Source: Agreia sp. Leaf210 (GTDB lineage: Bacteria > Actinomycetota > Actinomycetes > Actinomycetales > Microbacteriaceae). Taken from it: 64,000 nt of DNA. This document shows, piece after piece, positions 55,221 through 62,269 of the stretch (positions are counted from its first letter, which is position 1; every line of letters begins with the position of its first letter). A program made the translations under genes and the position numbers. The DNA is taken from the NCBI RefSeq assembly GCF_001421485.1, contig NZ_LMKK01000002.1:403355-467354 (forward strand), in the 5' to 3' direction. Below the pieces are notes generated by a model. It was not told where the DNA came from and ran no database searches. It saw only the letters and a list, made by a program, of their open reading frames with translations.

Positions 55221-56986
55221 CCGACGACCGCGTCGGCCACCCGGAGCCGACGACCGACGAGGCGACCGCTCCGATCGTGCGCGTGCAGTCCGTGTCGATC
55301 CGGCACGAGGGTCGCGCGGCGGCGACACCGTCGGACGTGACCTTCGATGTCGCGCCGGGAGAGGTCGTGCTTCTGCTCGGGCCCTCGGGCTGCGGCAAGT
55401 CGACCCTCGCCCTTGCCCTGAATGGTCTGGTGCCCCACGCGGTTCCCGCCGAGCTCGCGGGCACCGTGACGGTGGGCGGGATGCGCACCGCCGACGAGAC
55501 GGTCGCGCGTCTCAGCGAGCGGGTCGCGATGGTCTTCCAAGACCCCGACTCGCAGATGGTCACGGGCACGCTGCTCGACGAGGTGGCGTTCGGCCCCGAG
55601 AATCTGCTCGTCGACCGCGACGAGGTCCTCGCGCGCGCGGAAGAGAGCCTGCGCCAGGTGGGCCTGTGGGAGCGCAGGGGCGACAACCCCGACCTCCTGT
55701 CGGGCGGCGGCCGGCAACGTCTCGCGATCGCGTGCGCTCTCGCCATGAAGACGCCCATTCTCGTTCTCGACGAACCGACGGCCAACCTCGACCCGGCCGG
55801 AATCGAGGAGGTCTATGCGGTTCTGCGTCGTCTGGTCGAGACCGGCGAGCACGCGATCGTGCTCGTCGAACACAACCTCGACGCCGCCATCGATCTCGTC
55901 GACCGCGTCATCGTGCTCGACGCCCAGGGTCGACTGGCCATGGAGGGCCCGACCAGGCAGATCCTCCTCGACCGGGTCGACGAACTCCTCCGGCTCGGCG
56001 TCTGGCTGCCCGTGGCGCTGCTCGCGGCGCTGCGCCTGCGCGATGCCGGAGTGCCGATCGACCCGCTGCCGTTGACGCCGCGCGAGCTGACAGACGCTCT
56101 CGATGCCCAGGATGCCCTGCCCACGTTGGCCGCGCCGGTACCGGGTTCTGTGGTCGGCTCGTCGCACCGTGCCGACGACGACGAGCCGGCCGTGCTCGTG
56201 ACCGCACTCGATCTCGACCGCGGGCGCACCCGCATCCTGAACGGGATCGATCTCAGGATCGAGCGCGGCTCGTTCGTGGCGATCGTTGGCACGAACGGCG
56301 CAGGCAAGACCTCGCTGCTGCAGGCGATAGCCGGAGTGATCCGCGCTCCGGCCGGGCGCATCCGCGTTCTCGGAGTCGACCCCGCCAAGGCCGACGCCCG
56401 AACGCTCGCACGCACCATCGGCTTCGTCTTCCAGAACCCGGAGCACCAGTTCATCAAGGCGACCGTGGCCGAGGAACTCGCGCACGGACCGCAGCTGCAG
56501 GCCGTACCCGCCGCAGACATCGAGACGCGTGTGTCGAATATGCTCGACCGCTTCGGGCTGCAGGAGCTGCGCGACGAGCACCCCTTTCTCTTGTCGGGCG
56601 GCCAGAAGAGACGACTCTCGGTGGGCACGGCCCTCATCGACGGTGCACCCCTGCTCGCCCTCGACGAACCCACGTTCGGCCAAGACCGGGCACGGGCGGC
56701 AGAACTGCTGGCGCTGCTCGACGCGCTCAACGCGGAGGGCACGACGGTGCTGGTCGTCACCCACGATCTTCAGCTGGTCGCCGAGCACAGTAGCCACATT
56801 CTTGTTCTCGACTCGGGCCGGGTCGCGGCTTTCGGACCCACGGCGGCGGTGCTGGCCTCCGACGCGCTCGAGACGGCCGGGTTGCGCACGCCGCCGCTCG
56901 CGCGCGCATTCCGCGAGGTCGCGCGTCATCCGGAGTGGCGAGCCGTGACTCGGCTCGGCGACCTGCCCGCCGGGGCGCCGTCGTGA
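55217..56986 (+). CDS. ykoD: ECF transporter ATPase, two fused ATPase modules (YkoD-like)
   Basis: A 589-residue fusion of the two EcfA-type ATPases. Module one has Walker A LLGPSGCGKSTLAL, signature LLSGGGRQRLAIAC and Walker B LVLDEPTANLDPAG; module two (from about residue 330) has Walker A VGTNGAGKTSLLQAIAG, signature LLSGGQKRRLSVG and LLALDEPTFGQD. Both appear catalytically complete. FQDPDSQM and FQNPEHQF are the Q-loop forms of ECF/cobalt ATPases. GTG starts and GTGA overlaps on both sides. Confidence 0.92.
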   Translation: MTDDRVGHPEPTTDEATAPIVRVQSVSIRHEGRAAATPSDVTFDVAPGEVVLLLGPSGCGKSTLALALNGLVPHAVPAELAGTVTVGGMRTADETVARLSERVAMVFQDPDSQMVTGTLLDEVAFGPENLLVDRDEVLARAEESLRQVGLWERRGDNPDLLSGGGRQRLAIACALAMKTPILVLDEPTANLDPAGIEEVYAVLRRLVETGEHAIVLVEHNLDAAIDLVDRVIVLDAQGRLAMEGPTRQILLDRVDELLRLGVWLPVALLAALRLRDAGVPIDPLPLTPRELTDALDAQDALPTLAAPVPGSVVGSSHRADDDEPAVLVTALDLDRGRTRILNGIDLRIERGSFVAIVGTNGAGKTSLLQAIAGVIRAPAGRIRVLGVDPAKADARTLARTIGFVFQNPEHQFIKATVAEELAHGPQLQAVPAADIETRVSNMLDRFGLQELRDEHPFLLSGGQKRRLSVGTALIDGAPLLALDEPTFGQDRARAAELLALLDALNAEGTTVLVVTHDLQLVAEHSSHILVLDSGRVAAFGPTAAVLASDALETAGLRTPPLARAFREVARHPEWRAVTRLGDLPAGAPS

Positions 56987-57801
56987 CGGCGGCGAGCGCA
57001 TCCGTGACGCACCAGAAGGCCGATCCCTACGCGGCGCCGCGCGACTACGGGCCCGTGCGCTTTCTGCATCGCCTCAATCCCCTGTCCAAGATCGCGGCGC
57101 CCCTGCCCGCAATGGGTCTACTCCTCTTCGCCCGCGACATCGCGACGCCCCTGCTCTTCTGCGTCGTCACCCTGCTGATGCTCCTGATCGGGGCGCATCT
57201 GCGGGCTCGAACGGTGCTGCTGCTCGTGGCGGGCATCCCCCTGATCATCGTCGTCATGTCGGTGAGCTTCGGTATCTGGGCGGATCCTTCGCTGGTCAGC
57301 GACTCCCCCGTGCTCATCGAGGCCGGGCCGGTGCGCTTCACGATCGGCGCCTGGCTCATCGGCCTGGCCACGGCCCTTCGACTGGCAGCGATCGTGCTGC
57401 TCGCGCTTGTCGGCGGATTGACATCGACCGGTCCCGACCTGGTGCGCTCTCTCGTGCAGCAGCTCCGCGTGCCCTATCGTCTCGGCTACACGGCTCTCGC
57501 CGCGTTCCGCTTCGTGCCGCGCTTCGGCCACGAGCTCGACGTGATCAGGCAGGCGCATCGGGTTCGGGGTATCTCGGATGGGCGAGGCCCGATCGCGGCG
57601 GTCGCCCGAACGGCCGGCTACGTCGTTCCGCTGCTGGCGGGGGCGATCAGGCACGCTGAGCGTGTGGCGTTGGCCATGGACTCGCGAGCGTTCGGCGCGC
57701 ATCCGACCCGAACGGAGCGCTATACGATCGCGTTCCGCGCGCGAGACTGGATCTTCATCGCCGCATTCTGGGCGCTGACCGCGGTCGTCATCGTGCTGTG
57801 A
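56983..57801 (+). CDS. ykoC: ECF transporter T component (YkoC/CbiQ-like)
   Basis: A 272-residue energy-coupling membrane protein with about five helices: LNPLSKIAAPLPAMGLLLF at the start, LIIVVMSVSFGIWADP, and the paired coupling motifs AHRVRGISDG (ARG-type) and AERVALAMDSRAFG (second ARG-type), which touch the ATPases. It completes the S-A-T set of this ECF importer. GTG 56983 overlaps the ATPase stop. Confidence 0.9.
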   Translation: MTAASASVTHQKADPYAAPRDYGPVRFLHRLNPLSKIAAPLPAMGLLLFARDIATPLLFCVVTLLMLLIGAHLRARTVLLLVAGIPLIIVVMSVSFGIWADPSLVSDSPVLIEAGPVRFTIGAWLIGLATALRLAAIVLLALVGGLTSTGPDLVRSLVQQLRVPYRLGYTALAAFRFVPRFGHELDVIRQAHRVRGISDGRGPIAAVARTAGYVVPLLAGAIRHAERVALAMDSRAFGAHPTRTERYTIAFRARDWIFIAAFWALTAVVIVL

Positions 57802-57918
57802 CCATGACACTCTTGTGAATTGTTCCAACTAGGAATACCGTTCTCATCGAGCGTCACCGGTGCCTCCTACGATTGACGCACACAGCCTTCGCTCCTGTCG
57901 TCATCGTGAGGAACCCCC

Positions 57919-59655
57919 GTGCAACTCGTCCGCCTGGTCCTCCACCACCTCAAGCCCTACACGGCATGGGTCGTGGCGGTCGTCGTCTTCCAATTCATCT
58001 CCACGCTCGCGGCGCTCTATCTGCCCAGCCTCAACGCCCAGATCATCGACAAGGGCGTCTCGACGGGCGACACCGACTTCATCTGGTCGACCGGAATGAC
58101 CATGATCGTCGCCTGCCTCGTTCAGGTGGTCACCGCCATCGCGGGCATCTACTTCGGCGCGCGAACGGCCATGGCGGTCGGCCGCGATCTGCGGCGCGAG
58201 ATCTACCGTAAGGTCGATTCCCTCGGAGCCATCGACGTGGCGAAATTCGGCACCGCCACGCTCATCACCCGCGGCACGAACGACGTGCAGCAGGTGCAGA
58301 TGCTGGTGCTGATGATGCTCAACTTCATGGTCTCGACGCCCATCATGTGCATCGGAGGAATCATCTTCGCGCTGCGCGAAGACGCTGGCCTCTCGTGGCT
58401 CGTCTGGGTCTCGGTGCCTCTGCTCTTCATCATCGTCGGGTTCCTCGTCTTCCTCCTCCTCCCCCTGTTCCGTCTGATGCAAGACCGCATCGACGGAATC
58501 AACAGCGTGCTGCGCGAGCAGATCATGGGCATCCGTGTGGTGCGGGCCTTCGTGCGCGAGCCGTTCGAGTCCGAGCGCTATCAGCGCGCCAACGAGGCCA
58601 TCACCGTGGTCTCGATCAAGGTCGGCAACATCTTCGTGCTGATGTTCCCCGTCATCATGATGATCCTGCACCTCGCCACCGCCGCCGTGCTCTGGTTCGG
58701 CGGGCAGCGGGTCGACGCAGGCGACATCCAGGTGGGGTCGCTCACCGCGTTCCTCCAATACCTGCTGCAGATTCTCACCGCCGTCATGATGGGTGTCTTC
58801 ATGGTCATGATGATCCCCCGGGCAGTCGTCTGCGCCGAGCGCATCACCGAAGTCCTCTCCACCGACCCGAGCATGGCTGTGCCTTCTCGGCCGGCGCCGG
58901 TCGTTCCCACCGTCGGCCGTGTCGAGTTCAGCGACGTCACGTTCGGGTACCCGGGAGCCGAGCGCCCCGTGCTCGATCGTGTCTCCTTCGTCGCCGAGCC
59001 GGGCAAGACCACGGCGATCGTCGGCTCCACGGGAGCCGGCAAGACCACGATGCTCAACCTGATCCCGCGCCTGTACGACGCGCAGTCAGGCAGCATCACC
59101 ATTGACGGCGTTCGCGTCGCCGACCTCGACCGGCGCCAGATCGCCCGCCTCGTCGGCCTCGTGCCGCAGAAGCCCTACCTGTTCTCGGGCACCATCGCAT
59201 CCAACCTGCGATTCGGGCGGCCTGACGCGAGCGACGACGAGCTGTGGCAGGCCCTGCGGGTCGCCCAGGGCGAAGACTTCGTGAGAGCGAAAGAGAAGGG
59301 TCTCGACGATCCCATCTCGCAGGGCGGCACGAACGTGTCCGGCGGCCAGCGACAACGTCTCTGCATCGCTCGGGCGCTCGTCGCCGATCCGCAGGTCTAT
59401 CTGTTCGACGACTCGTTCTCGGCGCTCGACGTCGCGACCGACGCACGACTGCGGCAGGCCCTGTTCGAGGCCACGCGGGGAGCGACCGTGATCATCGTCG
59501 CGCAGCGCATCTCGACCATCCGATCGGCCGACCAGATCCTCGTCGTGAACGACGGCGTGATCGTGGCCCGTGGTACGCACGACGAGCTGCTCGACGAGAG
59601 CGAGACGTACCGCGAGATCGTCGGATCGCAGATGAGTGTCGAGGGGGTGGCCTGA
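57919..59655 (+). CDS. ABC exporter half-transporter, subunit 1
   Basis: A 578-residue fused membrane/ATPase protein. The six-helix domain lies at about 1-320; the ATPase has Walker A IVGSTGAGKTTMLNL, signature NVSGGQRQRLCIA and Walker B YLFDDSFSALD, where the catalytic Glu is replaced by Asp. That points to a degenerate site, as in heterodimeric exporters such as TM287/288. It joins the next gene by a 1-nt stop/start overlap (TGATG), so the two probably form one heterodimer. GTG start with GAGGAA upstream. Substrate (drug or lipid) unknown. Confidence 0.92.
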   Translation: MQLVRLVLHHLKPYTAWVVAVVVFQFISTLAALYLPSLNAQIIDKGVSTGDTDFIWSTGMTMIVACLVQVVTAIAGIYFGARTAMAVGRDLRREIYRKVDSLGAIDVAKFGTATLITRGTNDVQQVQMLVLMMLNFMVSTPIMCIGGIIFALREDAGLSWLVWVSVPLLFIIVGFLVFLLLPLFRLMQDRIDGINSVLREQIMGIRVVRAFVREPFESERYQRANEAITVVSIKVGNIFVLMFPVIMMILHLATAAVLWFGGQRVDAGDIQVGSLTAFLQYLLQILTAVMMGVFMVMMIPRAVVCAERITEVLSTDPSMAVPSRPAPVVPTVGRVEFSDVTFGYPGAERPVLDRVSFVAEPGKTTAIVGSTGAGKTTMLNLIPRLYDAQSGSITIDGVRVADLDRRQIARLVGLVPQKPYLFSGTIASNLRFGRPDASDDELWQALRVAQGEDFVRAKEKGLDDPISQGGTNVSGGQRQRLCIARALVADPQVYLFDDSFSALDVATDARLRQALFEATRGATVIIVAQRISTIRSADQILVVNDGVIVARGTHDELLDESETYREIVGSQMSVEGVA

Positions 59656-61715
59656 TGGCCCGCAACACCAAGAAGAGCTCGGCGCCCGACGAGACGCCCA
59701 CCGCCATCGACGAACTCGTCGACGACGAGTTCGACAGAGACTTCGTACCGACAGAGGCCGACGGCGACATGTTCGGCGGCGCGCCGGCGAAGAAGGCCCA
59801 GCAGTTCTGGCCGTCGGCCAAGCGACTCATGGGCCTGCTCGGGCCAGAACGGGTCAAGATGAGCATCGTCGTCGGACTCGTGGTCATCTCCGTCGTCCTC
59901 ACGGTCATCGCGCCCAAGATCCTCGGCCAGGCGGTCGACACCATCTTCAACGGCGTCATCGGCTCACAGCTGCCCGCCGGAGTACCGCTCGCCCAGATCG
60001 TCGCCGAGACCCGAGCATCGGGCAACAGCGACTTCGCCGATCTGCTCGAGAAGTCCAGCATCGTTCCCGGTCAAGGCATCGACTTCGTTGTTCTGGGGCG
60101 CTTGATCATCATCGTTCTATTGATGTACATCGTCGCGTCCGCCCTCAACTGGGCCCAAGGCTACGTGCTCAACGGCCTCGTCATGCGGGTGGTCTTCCGG
60201 CTACGCCAAGACATCGAGGTCAAGCTCAACAAACTCCCCCTGAGCTACTTCGACTCCCGGCAGCGCGGCGACACCATGTCGAGGGTGACGAACGACGTCG
60301 ACAACATCCAGGCGGCACTGCAGCAGGCGTTCTCTCAGCTCGTGCAGTCGGCTCTCACCGTGCTCGGCATCGTCATCGTCATGTTCATCGTGTCGTGGCA
60401 GCTGGCGCTGATCGCGTTGATCGCCCTTCCCCTCTCGGCTGTGATCGCGGGCGTCATCGGCGCTCGCTCGCAGAAACTCTTCGCCGCTCAGTGGAAGAAC
60501 ACGGGCGCCTTGAACGGTCATATCGAGGAGTCGTTCTCTGGTCTCGAACTGGTGCGCGTGTTCGGCCGCGACAAAGAGATGGTCAACGAATTCGACGAAC
60601 GCAACGAGAAGCTCTACAGCGCATCGTTCGGCGCGCAGTTCGTCTCTGGCATGATCATGCCAGCCATGACCTTCGTGTCCTATCTGTCCTACGTTCTCAT
60701 CGCCGTCGTCGGGGGTCTGCGCGTCGCATCCGGGCAGATGACCCTCGGCGACGCGACCGCCTTCATCCAGTACTCTCGTGAATTCTCGCAGCCTCTGGGG
60801 CAGATCGCCGGCATGGCCAACATGTTGCAGTCGGGCGTGGCATCGGCCGAGCGCACCTTCGAGCTCCTCGACGCCGACGAGCAGCAGCCCGACGAGGTCA
60901 CCGCCGAACTGCCGGCGCGCACCGACGGCCACGTTCGTTTCGACGACGTCTCGTTCAGCTACGACCCCGAGAAGCCGCTCATCGAATCGCTCTCACTCGA
61001 GGCCAAACCGGGGCAGACGGTCGCGATCGTCGGCCCGACGGGAGCCGGCAAGACAACCCTGGTCAATCTCGTGATGCGTTTCTACGAGTTGACGGGCGGG
61101 CGCGTCCTGCTCGATGGCGTCGACATCACCCAGCTCTCTCGGGGCACTCTGCGCTCGCGCGTGGGAATGGTTCTGCAAGACGCGTGGCTGTTCGAGGGAA
61201 CGATCCGCGAGAACATCCGCTACGGGCGCCTCGATGCCACAGACGACGAGGTGATCGAGGCGGCCCAGGCAACCATGGTCGACCGGTTCGTACGGCAGCT
61301 TCCCCTCGGCTATGACACCGTTCTCGATGCCGACGGAGGCAGCGTCTCTGCGGGCGAGCGGCAGCTCATCACCATCGCGCGTGCGTTCATCGCCAATCCA
61401 TCGCTACTCATCCTCGATGAGGCCACCTCGTCGGTCGACACGCGCACCGAGCTCCTGGTGCAGCACGCCATGGCGGCCCTGCGAACCGACCGTACCTCGT
61501 TCGTCATCGCGCACCGACTGTCGACCATCCGCGACGCCGATACGATCCTCGTGATGAACGGCGGTCGCATCGTCGAGCAGGGCAGCCACGACGAACTGCT
61601 CGAGGTGCGTGGCGCGTACTACTCGCTGTACATGACCCAGTTCCGAGGCGAGGACGAACCGACTGGCCAGCCCGCCGTCGATTCTCCACTCGACCCATCA
61701 TCTGAAAGAGAGTGA
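59655..61715 (+). CDS. ABC exporter half-transporter, subunit 2
   Basis: A 686-residue partner of the preceding subunit. A charged cytoplasmic N-terminus (about 60 residues) and an inserted loop between helices 1 and 2 make it longer. The ATPase has Walker A IVGPTGAGKTTLVNL, a changed signature VSAGERQLITIARA and full Walker B LLILDEATSSVD with the catalytic Glu. Its Glu paired with the SGGQ of subunit 1 should make one working ATP site. It overlaps the tail of subunit 1 by one base. Confidence 0.93.
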   Translation: MARNTKKSSAPDETPTAIDELVDDEFDRDFVPTEADGDMFGGAPAKKAQQFWPSAKRLMGLLGPERVKMSIVVGLVVISVVLTVIAPKILGQAVDTIFNGVIGSQLPAGVPLAQIVAETRASGNSDFADLLEKSSIVPGQGIDFVVLGRLIIIVLLMYIVASALNWAQGYVLNGLVMRVVFRLRQDIEVKLNKLPLSYFDSRQRGDTMSRVTNDVDNIQAALQQAFSQLVQSALTVLGIVIVMFIVSWQLALIALIALPLSAVIAGVIGARSQKLFAAQWKNTGALNGHIEESFSGLELVRVFGRDKEMVNEFDERNEKLYSASFGAQFVSGMIMPAMTFVSYLSYVLIAVVGGLRVASGQMTLGDATAFIQYSREFSQPLGQIAGMANMLQSGVASAERTFELLDADEQQPDEVTAELPARTDGHVRFDDVSFSYDPEKPLIESLSLEAKPGQTVAIVGPTGAGKTTLVNLVMRFYELTGGRVLLDGVDITQLSRGTLRSRVGMVLQDAWLFEGTIRENIRYGRLDATDDEVIEAAQATMVDRFVRQLPLGYDTVLDADGGSVSAGERQLITIARAFIANPSLLILDEATSSVDTRTELLVQHAMAALRTDRTSFVIAHRLSTIRDADTILVMNGGRIVEQGSHDELLEVRGAYYSLYMTQFRGEDEPTGQPAVDSPLDPSSERE

Positions 61716-61720
61716 CCCCT

Positions 61721-62125
61721 ATGGATTGGACCCTCGAAGTCGTCGTTCTCCCTGTCTCTGACATCGAGCGCTCGATCGCTTTCTACCGTGATCGACTGGG
61801 TTTCGTGCTCGACCACGATACCCAGACGCCGCAGATGCGTGTCGTCCAGCTCACGCCGCCCGGCTCGGGATGCTCGATCGTTCTCGGCATGTCCCAGATG
61901 GAGCCCGGGTCGATGAAGGGCCTGCAGCTCGTCGTGTCCGATGCCAGCGCCGCGAGAGAGCAGCTTCTCGAGAATGGGGTCGAGGTGAGCGAGCTCACGG
62001 TCTTCGACGCCGAGCGCGACGGAGGAACGTTCTTCTTCTTCGACGATCCCGACGCGAACTCGTGGGCCGTGCAGCAGATGGCGGTGCGGGCCGCCAAGCC
62101 CCTCATCCCGACCGACGCTCGCTGA
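61721..62125 (+). CDS. VOC (glyoxalase/bleomycin-resistance) superfamily protein
   Basis: A 134-residue single VOC domain: LEVVVLPVSDIERSIAFYRDRLGFVLDHD is the typical opening, and GGTFFFFDDPDANSWAVQQ the ending. Substrate unknown; glyoxalase, ring-cleavage and antibiotic-binding members share the fold. ATG at 61721 has GAAAGAGAG upstream; a GTG at 61712 overlapping the ABC stop is an alternative. The last codons and stop lie inside the first copy of a 27-bp direct repeat. Confidence 0.85.
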   Translation: MDWTLEVVVLPVSDIERSIAFYRDRLGFVLDHDTQTPQMRVVQLTPPGSGCSIVLGMSQMEPGSMKGLQLVVSDASAAREQLLENGVEVSELTVFDAERDGGTFFFFDDPDANSWAVQQMAVRAAKPLIPTDAR

Positions 62126-62166
62126 CGCGGCATACCGCCCGACGCTCGCTGACGCGGCATACCGCG
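62113..62166. repeat. 27-bp tandem duplication at the end of the VOC gene
   Basis: Two copies with core CGACGCTCGCTGACGCGG and a 27-bp period. The first copy contains the last VOC codons and stop; the second is non-coding. Confidence 0.85.
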
Positions 62167-62186
62167 TGACGCATCCGCGTCAACGA

Positions 62187-62222
62187 CGAAGCGCCCCCAT
62201 CCGCAAGGATGAGGGCGCTTCG
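62187..62222. terminator. Bidirectional terminator between VOC and DEAD-box helicase
   Basis: A 16-bp near-perfect stem, CGAAGCGCCCCCATCC with GGATGAGGGCGCTTCG, closed by a GCAA tetraloop, between two convergent genes. Confidence 0.8.
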
Positions 62223-62269
62223 CGTTGCCGCTGTGGCAGGAATTACGGCGTGTCAGTCACGATGAGTGA

